In this document: positions 24,713 through 33,462 of the stretch, one piece after another
Layout of the letters: every line of letters begins with the position of its first letter
How positions within the stretch are numbered: position 1 is the stretch's first letter
NCBI GenBank assembly: GCA_038146865.1
Contig: JAYQSL010000006.1
Span: 1 to 64,000 of the forward strand
DNA from: GCA-2709075 sp038146865
GTDB lineage: Bacteria > Pseudomonadota > Alphaproteobacteria > MPNO01 > UBA2964
Reading direction: 5' to 3'
Length of the DNA: 64,000 nucleotides
Notes under the pieces: generated by a model
What the model was told of the DNA's origin: nothing
The model's database searches: none
The model's input: only the letters and a program-made list of their open reading frames with translations
Made by a program: the position numbers and the translations under genes

Positions 24713-25537
24713 CTACTGTCCCTCAGGCTCATCAAAGATAATTCGCTCAATGCCCGACAGCGCAATAAACCTTGCTCCCCTCGCTCGACCAATTAGAGTG
24801 AGTCCTGCTTGACGCGCTAACTCCACGCCCCAAGCGGTAAACCCAGAACGAGAAATAAGAACCGGCAATTGCATTTGAACAGTCTTGATGACCATTTCAC
24901 TCGTAAGCCTTCCGGTTGTGTAAAAGATTTTTCCTTTCGACCTAATCTTGTTTAGAAACATGTATCCTGCGACTTTATCGACAGCGTTGTGGCGCCCGAC
25001 ATCTTCCATGTAAATTAATGGCTTGTCTCTCTCACAAAGCACACATCCATGAATCGCGCCCGCCTTCAAGTACAGGCTCGGCGTGTTATTTATTTCTTTT
25101 GAGAGTGTTTTTAGCCAATTAGTATGGACCTTAGCATCGGGATCAAGATGCACAGTCTCAAACTTTTCCATCATGTCTCCGAAAACGGTGCCCACCGCAC
25201 AGCCAGAAGTACGAGTCTTTTTCTTCAGCTTTTGTTCGTAATTGGTTTCACGCTCTGTCCGAACAATCACTGTGTCGGTTTCTTCGTCAAATTCTACAAA
25301 TTCGATCCGATCATCATCCGAGATCATGTTTTGATTTAATAGAAACCCGACCGCCAAATAATCGGGATGATCCCCAATTGTCATCATCGTGATTATCTCT
25401 TGACTATTAAGGAATAGGGTCAGGGGCCGCTCGATCGTCACTCTGGTTTCAATATTTTGCCCCTCATGATCAACCCCTAAAACTGACTCTGTGAGCTTTT
25501 TGTCCTCCGGATCTGGTTTTATTATATAATTTTTCAT
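24713..25537 (-). CDS. fdhD: Formate dehydrogenase accessory sulfurtransferase FdhD
   Basis: 274 residues. FdhD carries sulfur from a cysteine desulfurase to the molybdenum cofactor of formate dehydrogenases. Family blocks: ITMMTIGDHPDYLAVGFLLNQ, TSGCAVGTVFGD, HGCVLCERDKPLIYMEDVGRHNAVDKVAGY and ILVSRSGFTAWGVELARQ-like LISRSGFTAW near the end. In the flexible loop where E. coli has CxxC this protein has C113-A-V-G, only one cysteine. Divergent from moaA over 162 bp; followed by the GIY-YIG gene and mobA. Confidence 0.9.
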   Translation of the reverse strand: MKNYIIKPDPEDKKLTESVLGVDHEGQNIETRVTIERPLTLFLNSQEIITMMTIGDHPDYLAVGFLLNQNMISDDDRIEFVEFDEETDTVIVRTERETNYEQKLKKKTRTSGCAVGTVFGDMMEKFETVHLDPDAKVHTNWLKTLSKEINNTPSLYLKAGAIHGCVLCERDKPLIYMEDVGRHNAVDKVAGYMFLNKIRSKGKIFYTTGRLTSEMVIKTVQMQLPVLISRSGFTAWGVELARQAGLTLIGRARGARFIALSGIERIIFDEPEGQ

Positions 25538-25699
25538 TTCTGCACTATGTAATCCATATAATACGGACTCAAGCTATTGTTTTACATATAGACAAGGGAT
25601 AGATAACGCCTCCCCTTTTAACAGGTTAGTTCCAGAGCTATATATAAAAAGAAGATTTGAAATTTAAGCGAGCAAATAAAACTGGCAAAGCCTAATCTG

Positions 25700-26698
25700 A
25701 TGAATGAATTAATTGACCCCTTTGGACGCCACGTAAATTATTTGCGCGTATCGGTCACTGATCGTTGCGATTTTCGATGCGTGTATTGTATGTCCGAAGA
25801 CATGACATTTTTGCCTAAAGCGGAAGTGCTCTCTCTGGAAGAACTCGAGAGGATTTGTTCTGCTTTCGTAGAACGGGGCGTTAAGAAACTGAGATTATCG
25901 GGAGGGGAACCTCTTGTAAGACGGAATATTATGTGGCTCGTCCGCTCTCTCTCTCGGCATCTGATTTCTAACGCTTTGGATGAGCTCACCCTGACAACCA
26001 ATGGCAGCCAGTTAGAAAAATATTCGGCTGAACTTGCTGACATAGGTGTAAAACGCATCAATGTCTCCTTGGACACTCTTGATGAGGAAAAATTTGCCTC
26101 TATCACTCGATGGGGCCGATTATCTCAGGTCATGGCCGGTCTAAAGGCTGCAAAAAAATGTGGGCTGCATGTAAAAATAAACGCGGTCGCGCTTCGAGGT
26201 ATCAACGATGGCGAAATCAACGATCTTGTAAAATGGGCCGGCGATCAGGGGTTTGACCTTACTTTTATTGAGGTGATGCCGATGGGAGAGATAGGGGAAA
26301 TCAGGTTGGACCAGTATCTGCCGCTATCGATGGTTCGGGCAACCATTAACGAACAATGGACCCTTGAAGAGAGTGATTATAGTTCAGGGGGGCCAGCCCG
26401 GTATTACACAGTTCAAGAGACCGGGGCTCGCTTGGGTTTTATAACCCCAATGACCCATAACTTTTGCGAAAGCTGCAATCGGGTTCGGCTTACTTGTACG
26501 GGGCAATTGTACATGTGTCTTGGACAGGAGGACTCCGCGGATCTGCGTGCTGCCGTGCGTGCAGACGAGGACAATTCCACTTTGTTTGATGCGATAGATG
26601 ACGCGATTGCCCGAAAACCAAAGGGTCACGATTTTATAATCGACAGAAGAAGCAAACAGTCGTCCGTACCTCGGCACATGAGCGTCACGGGTGGGTAG
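25700..26698 (+). CDS. moaA: GTP 3',8-cyclase MoaA
   Basis: 332 residues, the radical-SAM enzyme of the first step of molybdenum cofactor synthesis. The SAM [4Fe-4S] motif is C23-x3-C27-x2-C30 and the second cluster motif NFCESCNRVRLTCTGQLYMC is complete. SGGEPLVR, TTNGSQL and the essential C-terminal GG (SVTGG) are present, so the protein looks fully functional. Divergent from fdhD; no molybdenum cofactor riboswitch is recognisable in the shared 162-bp upstream region. Confidence 0.95.
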   Translation: MNELIDPFGRHVNYLRVSVTDRCDFRCVYCMSEDMTFLPKAEVLSLEELERICSAFVERGVKKLRLSGGEPLVRRNIMWLVRSLSRHLISNALDELTLTTNGSQLEKYSAELADIGVKRINVSLDTLDEEKFASITRWGRLSQVMAGLKAAKKCGLHVKINAVALRGINDGEINDLVKWAGDQGFDLTFIEVMPMGEIGEIRLDQYLPLSMVRATINEQWTLEESDYSSGGPARYYTVQETGARLGFITPMTHNFCESCNRVRLTCTGQLYMCLGQEDSADLRAAVRADEDNSTLFDAIDDAIARKPKGHDFIIDRRSKQSSVPRHMSVTGG

Positions 26699-26805
26699 CA
26701 AACGCGATTTAACCATAGATATTTGACCCTTTTAAATAGCCAACCCTTTGCTGGAACCCATGGCACCAGTATTATGATTCAAATTGCTGCCTACTGAGAC
26801 ATGTG

Positions 26806-28020
26806 ATGGACTACGAATTATTTTTTAAAAGTTCGATAAATAAGTTAAAATCGGAAGGACGTTACAGGATCTTCGCTGAACTTGAGAGACATGCTGGCGA
26901 TTTTCCCCATGCCACCCATTATCAAGGCGAACAAACTGATAAAATTACCGTTTGGTGCAGTAATGACTACCTGGGAATGGGGCAAAATCCAAAGGTAATT
27001 GCTTCCATGAAAGAGGCAGTGGATCGTTGCGGTTCCGGATCAGGGGGCACCAGGAATATCTCTGGAACGACTCATGACCATATCATCCTCGAGAGAGAAC
27101 TGTCATCTTTGCACCAGAAAGAGGCTGCACTCCTTTTTACCTCTGGGTATGTTGCCAATGAAGCAACATTGTCCTCGCTAGCAGCAAACATTCCCGATTG
27201 CATCATATTATCGGATGAATATAACCACGCCTCGATGATAGCAGGAATCCGGAATTCAGGAGCAGAGAAGCTCATTTTCAAACATAATGATCCGCAAGAC
27301 CTTGAATCAAAACTTAAAGAACTTGATCAGGGTCGGCCGAAAGTGATCGTTTTTGAGTCTGTTTACTCAATGGATGGAGACATCGCGCCCATCAAAGCCT
27401 TTTGTGACCTCGCCGAAAAATATGGCGCGATCACATATCTTGATGAGGTCCATGCCGTGGGAATGTATGGCCCTACCGGTGCAGGTATTGCCGAACGAGA
27501 AGGCCAAATGGACCGAATTGATATCCTTCAGGGAACGCTCGCAAAGGCTTTTGGAGTGGTTGGAGGGTATGTCGCAGCAAATGCGACATTAGTTGATTTC
27601 GTAAGATCTCATGCCAGTGGCTTCATTTTTACAACTTCGCTACCCCCTTCAATAGCCGCGGCTGCTGCGACCAGCGTTAGACATGTGAGGGATTGTGGTG
27701 CGCCCGAGCGCACAAAGCATCAGGAAAGAGCGGCCACCCTCAAAGAAAAGCTGATAATAGCGGGATTGCCAGTGATGTCTTCTCCATCCCACATTGTGCC
27801 CGTGATGGTGGGTGATCCAATTTTGTGCAAGCAGGTAACAGACGACCTTTTGTCCCGTTATAATATTTACGTGCAACCCATTAATTACCCGACCGTGCCA
27901 AAAGGAACGGAAAGATTACGCCTCACGCCTACCCCACTCCATAGTGATGAAGAAATGAACGCTCTAGTTCAAGCACTGACGGAAATTTGGTCCAGACTAA
28001 ATATTAAAACTGCCGCGTGA
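26806..28020 (+). CDS. hemA: 5-aminolevulinate synthase
   Basis: 404 residues; condenses glycine with succinyl-CoA to 5-aminolevulinate, the C4 route of haem synthesis typical of Alphaproteobacteria. The PLP lysine is K247 in LQGTLAKAFGVVGGY; substrate-binding blocks GSGSGGTRNISGTTH and YLDEVHAVGMYG are intact. ATG 26806 gives the usual MDYE(L/A)FF start; a GTG two codon positions away at 26803 is also in frame. The stop overlaps the start of the DNA glycosylase gene. Confidence 0.95.
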   Translation: MDYELFFKSSINKLKSEGRYRIFAELERHAGDFPHATHYQGEQTDKITVWCSNDYLGMGQNPKVIASMKEAVDRCGSGSGGTRNISGTTHDHIILERELSSLHQKEAALLFTSGYVANEATLSSLAANIPDCIILSDEYNHASMIAGIRNSGAEKLIFKHNDPQDLESKLKELDQGRPKVIVFESVYSMDGDIAPIKAFCDLAEKYGAITYLDEVHAVGMYGPTGAGIAEREGQMDRIDILQGTLAKAFGVVGGYVAANATLVDFVRSHASGFIFTTSLPPSIAAAAATSVRHVRDCGAPERTKHQERAATLKEKLIIAGLPVMSSPSHIVPVMVGDPILCKQVTDDLLSRYNIYVQPINYPTVPKGTERLRLTPTPLHSDEEMNALVQALTEIWSRLNIKTAA

Positions 28021-28559
28021 AACAGATCGGCTCGAAGGAGGACGTGCTTCCAGATGTTCTAGCCGATAACCTCTACGCCGTTTTTTGCGGCAGTGCTGCG
28101 AGTAGCCACTCAGCTCAAACCGGGCATTACTACTCGGGCCCCGGTAACCGCTTTTGGGAAATACTAGAAACGGCAAAGGTTACACCTCGTAGGTTAGACC
28201 CAAGAGAATACAAAGTACTTTCCAGTTATGGGATTGGTCTAACTGACATGGCAAAGACTCTCTCAGGTTCGGACACTGAGATCTCATCGACAGCCGACGA
28301 TCCCGCTGGTCTTACAGAAAAACTTATCCGCTTTAAGCCCAGGTCCCTTGCTTTCGTTGGAAAACGAGCAGCAAAAGTATGGTCAAGATATCATCTGGGT
28401 ACTCCAGAGATAAAATATGGGCCTCAATCCGCTAAGTTCGGTGAAGTGGCAATATATGTTTTACCCTCCACCAGCGGTTTAGCAAAACGCTTTTGGGACC
28501 CTTTACCTTGGATTGAATTCGGCAAATTTGTGTCTGTCTTAAAAAATATAAAACCATGA
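28017..28559 (+). CDS. mug: G/U mismatch-specific DNA glycosylase (Mug/TDG family)
   Basis: 180 residues. The uracil-DNA-glycosylase-fold signature of Mug is present: VFCGSAASSHSAQTGHYYSGPGNRFWEIL at about 22-50, GIGLTDMAKTLSGSD, and VLPSTSGLAKRF in the C-terminal loop. The enzyme removes uracil or thymine opposite guanine. The GTG start overlaps the hemA stop by four bases (GTGA), implying translational coupling with hemA. Pairing of these two functions has no obvious metabolic logic. Confidence 0.85.
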   Translation: MKQIGSKEDVLPDVLADNLYAVFCGSAASSHSAQTGHYYSGPGNRFWEILETAKVTPRRLDPREYKVLSSYGIGLTDMAKTLSGSDTEISSTADDPAGLTEKLIRFKPRSLAFVGKRAAKVWSRYHLGTPEIKYGPQSAKFGEVAIYVLPSTSGLAKRFWDPLPWIEFGKFVSVLKNIKP

Positions 28560-28923
28560 AGAGTAATTTTTTTAAAATGGATACAGTCGAATACTTTTAC
28601 AACGGCGGCGTGTCTGACTTAGTTAAAAGGTTACCCGAGTTATAGGCCCCCACGTCTGTTAAAAATGAGAAGAAATCGCCTGACTATTCTTTTGCGAGAC
28701 CGATAAAGATCTATCAAACTTCTCGTACTCCCTAACCAAATAGGTTTTATATTTACTTCTGTCGCAAAATTTGGAGACTTAATCGACCAATCCGCGCGAT
28801 CCTCACCACGTCCCATTTGGTGCTTTGAAAAATTATATAAGAAACCTCTGCTTAACCGATAACAACTATCTTTCGCTCTCAGGTACCTATGTGACGCTAC
28901 AACGCTTGAACCAACGGTTTGGT
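28560..28923. other. Intergenic stretch with no recognised gene
   Basis: 364 bp between the convergent mug and ridA genes. I see only very short ORFs, no clear hairpin with T-tract and no tRNA or other RNA. It may contain a weak or Rho-dependent termination region. Confidence 0.5.
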
Positions 28924-29403
28924 CTACTTTTCGTCACTGATCAAAAAATCTGCTTCGACTTCTATAGCCACATCAAAGGGCATCACGTTAACGCCAGCGA
29001 CTGTTCGAGCATGACGCCCAGCTTCACCAAAAACATCGACGAATAGCTCGGAAGCGCCGTTAACGACTTCAGCTACTTCAATTAAGTCTGGGGTTGTATT
29101 CACGTACCCTTTGATTTTGGCAACCTTTACAACTCTATCCAAATTTCCATTCAAAGCTTTTTTTGCATGGGCAATGACATTAAGTGCGCAGAGCCGCGCG
29201 GCTTTACGTCCCTCCTGAATATCAAATTCACGACCCACTTTTCCGATAAAAGTCATTTCTCCATTCCACTGCGGGACTTGACCAGAGACATAGAGGATAT
29301 TACCCGCAATGTTACTACTCAAAATTTTTGCCACCTTTGGATCACGAGCTTCTGGCAGCTCAACGCCCAGCTCTTTGAGCCTTTTATCAATTTCTCCAAC
29401 CAT
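28924..29403 (-). CDS. RidA (YjgF/YER057c/UK114) family protein
   Basis: 159 residues, longer than the roughly 130 of archetypal RidA, which hydrolyses reactive enamines/imines from PLP enzymes. Seen: YVSGQVPQWNGE in the first half, ARLCALNVIAHAKKALNGNLDRVVKV, and RTVAGVNVMPFDVAIEVEADFL at the end. The arginine is kept in GRHARTVAGV where RidA has its substrate-binding Arg. The ATG is preceded by AGGAGT with good spacing. That SD lies within one arm of an inverted repeat shared with the divergent ribbon-helix-helix gene. Confidence 0.85.
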   Translation of the reverse strand: MVGEIDKRLKELGVELPEARDPKVAKILSSNIAGNILYVSGQVPQWNGEMTFIGKVGREFDIQEGRKAARLCALNVIAHAKKALNGNLDRVVKVAKIKGYVNTTPDLIEVAEVVNGASELFVDVFGEAGRHARTVAGVNVMPFDVAIEVEADFLISDEK

Positions 29404-29409
29404 TTAAAT

Positions 29410-29452
29410 ACTCCTAAAAAATCCTGCTCAAGGTTATTATATTTTTAGGAGT
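29410..29452. promoter_or_regulatory. 11-bp perfect inverted repeat in the ridA / RHH divergent promoter
   Basis: ACTCCTAAAAA (29410-29420) and TTTTTAGGAGT (29442-29452) are perfect inverted copies separated by 21 bp; the arm centres are 32 bp apart, about three helix turns. On the minus strand the near arm contains the ridA SD (AGGAGT), and TATAAT (29436-29441) lies between the arms. It may be an operator flanking the ridA -10 element, or a hairpin hiding the ridA SD if transcription starts further upstream. Confidence 0.6.
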
Positions 29453-29479
29453 CGTCACAAATCAGGTGCAACGAGAGAT

Positions 29480-29731
29480 ATGAGCAAGAAGAATAAAAGA
29501 TCGGTTACTATCGCAGGTCATAGAACGAGTGTATCATTGGAGGCTGAGTTCTGGGCCGAACTTACTGTGATCTCTCAAAATGAGGATCTCCCACTTGGTA
29601 AACTTATATCGAAAATAGATGAAAATAACCCTAATAATCTCTCATCCGCATTGAGATTATATGTCCTAGCTGATTTAAAAAACCGGTTGGCTTTGAAAGA
29701 CAGAAACCGAGATGCCTTTGCACGTGACTAA
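29480..29731 (+). CDS. Ribbon-helix-helix domain protein
   Basis: 83 residues. The strand SVTIAGHRTSVSLEAEFWAEL followed by helices (LPLGKLISKID and NLSSALRLYVLADLK) matches the ribbon-helix-helix domain type (RHH_4) common in Alphaproteobacteria. Such proteins bind DNA as dimers through the paired N-terminal strands. Targets are unknown; the inverted repeat upstream of its own gene is an obvious candidate. Confidence 0.75.
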   Translation: MSKKNKRSVTIAGHRTSVSLEAEFWAELTVISQNEDLPLGKLISKIDENNPNNLSSALRLYVLADLKNRLALKDRNRDAFARD

Positions 29732-29818
29732 TGCATAGTCGATCAAAAATTTTTTAACGTCCTTTCACTAGCCTTGAAAACCGGCTTCTCCCTGTCACGC
29801 TAGTTAAATTACTAGGCC

Positions 29819-31204
29819 TTATAAAATCTTTCCCGGATTCATAATCCCGGCAGGGTCTAACGCCTTTTTTATCCGTGACATGATCTCGATTGCTGATCCC
29901 ATTTCCAGTGCTAAGCTATCACGCTTACCGATCCCTATTCCGTGCTCACCCGTGCAAGTACCCTCTAATTCGATCGCTCGGGCAATCATTTTTTTATTTA
30001 AATTTTTAGCAGCGCGCTTTTCTTTTGGTTCATCTGGGTCAAGCAGAAAGATCACATGAAAATTTCCGTCACCAACATGGCCGACAATCGTGGCCGGCAC
30101 TTTTTCTTTTTCAATATCTTCTCTGGTTTCTTCTATGCATTGAGCCAAATTAGATACCGGCACACAAACATCAGTCGACCAGGCTTTTGAACCGGGACGA
30201 GATGCTAGGGCAGCATAAAGAGCGTCATGACGCGCCTGCCAAAGCTTGGTTCGTTCTTCGGCGGTATCCGCCCATTGAAAACCCTCTCCATCATTTTCCT
30301 CTGCAAGTAACTGCACCATTTCTGCTTGTTCCCTAACCATTCGAGGGGACCCATGAAACTCGAGAAATAATGTTGGCGCCGGATTATAATCTAAAGCCGA
30401 ATAGTTTATGCAGGCTCGCATTTGCGCAGTGTCTAATAATTCTAGCCTGGCAATGGAAATCCCGGATAGCACAGTAGCAGTAGCGGTTTCGACCGCAGAT
30501 TTAATCGAAGGAAATTGGACTACAGCGACCGAAACCGCCTCGGGAATGCCATATAGTCTTAGGGTCAGTTCGGTTATAATCCCGAGGGTGCCCTCTGCTC
30601 CTATAAACAAACGCGCCAAATCGTATCCCGCGGCACTTTTTCGGGCTCGATTACCAGATTTGACAATGCTTCCATCAGCTAAAACAGCGGTTAGATTCAA
30701 GACGTTTTCTTTCATTGTTCCGTATCGAACCGCGTTGGTTCCCGAGGCGCGGGTAGAAGCCATTCCTCCAAGAGTTGCGTCAGCCCCGGGGTCCACGGGA
30801 AAAAAAAGCCCTGTATCCCTCAGGTAGGCGTTCAAAGTTTTTCGCGTCACACCCGGTTCTACCGTCACATCCATATCTGAGGTATTAACTCGCAGAACCC
30901 GATTCATTTGCGAGAGATCAATACAAACGCCACCGAGCGGGGCGCCGATTCCTCCCTCCAAAGAGGTACCCGAGCCATAGGGTATTAAGGGCACTTTGTG
31001 TGCGGCACATAATTTCACGATTTCAACAACCTGACTTGTCTTTTTCGGAAAAACTACAAGGTCCGGAGGAAGCAAATGATGGTGAGATTCGTCTTTCGCG
31101 TGGTTTGTCAAGATTGCGGCATTATCCGAAATCTGCAAGCCAGCAATCTTTCTGATATTAATCAAAAATTCTTTGGTCAGTGAAATCTTGGTCATGGCAC
31201 TCAT
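29819..31204 (-). CDS. FAD-linked 2-hydroxy-acid oxidase/dehydrogenase, GlcD/D-lactate dehydrogenase type
   Basis: 461 residues of the VAO/PCMH flavoprotein family. The N-terminal FAD-binding domain shows IPYGSGTSLEGG at about 74-85 and PVDPGADATLGGMASTRASGTNAVRYGTM; the C-terminal domain ends with the metal-site motif GTCTGEHGIGIGKRDSL and DPAGIMNPGKIL. Such enzymes oxidise D-lactate, glycolate or D-2-hydroxyglutarate and pass electrons to cytochrome or quinone. No GlcE/GlcF partners are present, favouring a single-subunit D-lactate-dehydrogenase-type enzyme. The MFS gene lies 27 bp upstream on the same strand, so they are probably one operon. Confidence 0.85.
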   Translation of the reverse strand: MSAMTKISLTKEFLINIRKIAGLQISDNAAILTNHAKDESHHHLLPPDLVVFPKKTSQVVEIVKLCAAHKVPLIPYGSGTSLEGGIGAPLGGVCIDLSQMNRVLRVNTSDMDVTVEPGVTRKTLNAYLRDTGLFFPVDPGADATLGGMASTRASGTNAVRYGTMKENVLNLTAVLADGSIVKSGNRARKSAAGYDLARLFIGAEGTLGIITELTLRLYGIPEAVSVAVVQFPSIKSAVETATATVLSGISIARLELLDTAQMRACINYSALDYNPAPTLFLEFHGSPRMVREQAEMVQLLAEENDGEGFQWADTAEERTKLWQARHDALYAALASRPGSKAWSTDVCVPVSNLAQCIEETREDIEKEKVPATIVGHVGDGNFHVIFLLDPDEPKEKRAAKNLNKKMIARAIELEGTCTGEHGIGIGKRDSLALEMGSAIEIMSRIKKALDPAGIMNPGKIL

Positions 31205-31231
31205 GATTTTAGAGAAATCTAAAATAACAAA

Positions 31232-32458
31232 TCAATTTGATGGCTCTTTGGCAACGCGAGCAATTGCAAGGGCCAATGCCACTCCTAAGATAGATGCTCC
31301 TGAAACCGCTATGATGGCGGCATGCCACCCCGCAAATATAGCGACCAATCCAGCAGTCAGAGGAGGTAAAACTAATGTTCCCAGATTGCCCCCCTGAACC
31401 ACACAACCGATTGCCGTACCTGCCAGATCTTTACTGGGCGCAAGCGAAACAGCAGCACTCCATGTAGCGCCGGGAATAATCCCACAGACAGAGGAATAAA
31501 GGATCGCCATGGCGTAGCGAATTTCAGGCGTGAAAAAATTTGAAAAAATCCCAATTGCAGACAAGGCTGTAAAGAACGACCCAAATACAAGTATGGTGGA
31601 AAATCGAATATTTATTTTCCGAAGCCAACCTCCAAATATATTCCCACCGATATTAACTCCTACCGCCAATGCAGCCAGCAAAGCCGCTTCGCTCAGGTTT
31701 AAACCAAGGTCTTCGACCAACATTGTGGGCAAAAAGCCGAAGACTGTGAGGTAGTTCCCTGCATATGTTCCAAAGAATATGCCTAAAAGAACAGAAGCCG
31801 GACTTTTAAGCAGCCTACCCACTTCCCTCCGAGTGTATCTAAACCTTGTCCCCTGCGGTTTTCGCCCATCAATTAGCGGGGTCGCCCTAATTATGATCAG
31901 AATATACAAACCAGCAATCAGGGCATTTAAAAGCCAAAGACCTCTCCAACCGATCCCATCAGAGCCTAAAAATATCGGTGCCAGAAGCATCATTATGGCC
32001 GTTCCAGCAGGCATGTAAGCACCCCAAATTCCAGCCGCAACCCTCCTGTCTCCTTCCGAAACAGTTACCTGTCCAAGCAGCGCAGGGACCGATACAACAA
32101 TAGGCAAATAGCCCACTGCCTCAATAAAACGAGCTATCAACAAACTCAAACCATCTGGGGCAATGGCGCCAGAAAAACTCCCAATCGTAATGCAAGAAAG
32201 GCCAAACAAAAGAGAACGACGGTACCCGGCGGCATCAGAAAATGCGCCTCCAAAGATCCCGAATACGGCAGCGAAGAGTGCATAGACCCCAATCAGCCAT
32301 CCCGTAAAAATCAGATCTAGACCCAAATCATTTCTTATCACCGGCAATGCTGGAGGGACCTTTCCTATTTGAAACGCGCAGACTACTCCCGCGCCAATAA
32401 GCAGATACACTTGGAACCAGTTAGTTCCCTTTATTTTTTTATTTTTTGATAAATCCAT
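31232..32458 (-). CDS. Major facilitator superfamily transporter
   Basis: A 408-residue protein with about twelve membrane helices. The MFS loop 2-3 motif appears as GGAFSDAAGYRRSLLFG, and DLGLDLIFTGWLIGVYALFAAVFG forms helix 2. It is probably co-transcribed with the downstream oxidase, suggesting import of its hydroxy-acid or a related substrate. ATG 32458 (MDLSKNKK) is preferred; a TTG at 32470 is in frame. A 12-bp palindrome TTTGTTAACAAA (32460-32471) covers the start region and may be an operator. Confidence 0.8.
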   Translation of the reverse strand: MDLSKNKKIKGTNWFQVYLLIGAGVVCAFQIGKVPPALPVIRNDLGLDLIFTGWLIGVYALFAAVFGIFGGAFSDAAGYRRSLLFGLSCITIGSFSGAIAPDGLSLLIARFIEAVGYLPIVVSVPALLGQVTVSEGDRRVAAGIWGAYMPAGTAIMMLLAPIFLGSDGIGWRGLWLLNALIAGLYILIIIRATPLIDGRKPQGTRFRYTRREVGRLLKSPASVLLGIFFGTYAGNYLTVFGFLPTMLVEDLGLNLSEAALLAALAVGVNIGGNIFGGWLRKINIRFSTILVFGSFFTALSAIGIFSNFFTPEIRYAMAILYSSVCGIIPGATWSAAVSLAPSKDLAGTAIGCVVQGGNLGTLVLPPLTAGLVAIFAGWHAAIIAVSGASILGVALALAIARVAKEPSN

Positions 32459-32522
32459 GTTTGTTAACAAATATTTTAGCTAGAATTCCTATTACCCATT
32501 ATGGTTGGAGAGAATTTTGACA

Positions 32523-33275
32523 ATGTTATGGGCTCGCCGTTTCGCCGTCACCATTATTTTGCTGCTCACTGGTCCCCTAAGCATAGCCGCAATAGGGATG
32601 ATTGATATTTTCGGGGACTGGCGTGCTGCCAGTCGCGAGCCAGCCGGGATAGCCCCTGACCCGAGAAACATTCGTGAAGCCATAGTCCAAGTCTATGCAG
32701 CTCGGACATTCTCGTGGAGGGGTGCCTTTGCGGTTCATACATGGATAGCCATTAAACCTAAAAATGCCGAATCTTACGAAACAACTGAGGTACTAGGTTG
32801 GGGTTCAGATGAAAGTTACATTGTTACGAATAATGTCTTTAACCCAGACAGATATTGGTTTGGATCAAAACCTACTCTTATAGAGGAGTTAATTGGGGAA
32901 AAAGCTGAAATTGCAATAAGCGAAATCCAAAGAGCAATCGATATCTATCCGTGGCCCCACTCATATCGAAGCTGGCCGGGCCCAAACAGCAATACTTTCA
33001 CAGCCTGGATCGTGCGGCATTCCCCAAGTCTCACTGTAGACCTTCCCCCCACAGCGATAGGGAAAGACTACCTCGGATCAAAAAGATTTATAAGCAAGGC
33101 GCCCAGCGGGGCGGGGGCCCAGTTTTCATTGTGGGGTATTTTTGGTATCATTTTATCCAGCGTAGAGGGAGTCGAGTTAAATTTTTTTGGTTTATCAGTC
33201 GGTCTTAACCCATTTTCTGGAACCCTCCGTTTACCAGGCATTGGCAATAAAAAGTTTTGGCAACCTTCAATTTAA
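32523..33275 (+). CDS. DUF3750 domain protein
   Basis: 250 residues. An N-terminal hydrophobic segment (residues about 7-25) can be a signal anchor, followed by the DUF3750 core: VQVYAARTFSWRGAFAVHTWIAIKPKNA, then the conserved DIYPWPHSYRSWPGPNSNTFTAW and the glycine-rich C-terminal half. Function unknown. The conserved His/Cys-less HTW and WPGPNSN motifs might form an active site, but this is guesswork. ATG 32523 follows GGAGAG at proper distance. Confidence 0.75.
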   Translation: MLWARRFAVTIILLLTGPLSIAAIGMIDIFGDWRAASREPAGIAPDPRNIREAIVQVYAARTFSWRGAFAVHTWIAIKPKNAESYETTEVLGWGSDESYIVTNNVFNPDRYWFGSKPTLIEELIGEKAEIAISEIQRAIDIYPWPHSYRSWPGPNSNTFTAWIVRHSPSLTVDLPPTAIGKDYLGSKRFISKAPSGAGAQFSLWGIFGIILSSVEGVELNFFGLSVGLNPFSGTLRLPGIGNKKFWQPSI

Positions 33276-33462
33276 GAAGGCCAAAAATAACAGGTGAAAA
33301 CTAAGACCGAAAATTGGGTTTATAGCCGCGACATAAATTTTAATAATGCTCTTCAACAAAAAAATTCCCTTGGTTCTAGCGTTAATTTTCTGAGCAATTC
33401 TGACTTGTTAACCTAAAAAATCTATTACCTAATAAAAGCAAGATAACACACTAGGGCAACCC

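Noticed and set aside
25538..25699. Molybdenum cofactor riboswitch upstream of moaA
   Set aside because: I could not find the conserved core or a convincing multi-helix fold in this 162-bp AT-rich divergent region.
30408..30827. 139-residue plus-strand ORF inside the GlcD-type oxidase gene
   Set aside because: It is antisense to the conserved FAD-binding domain and shows no family features; a shadow frame.
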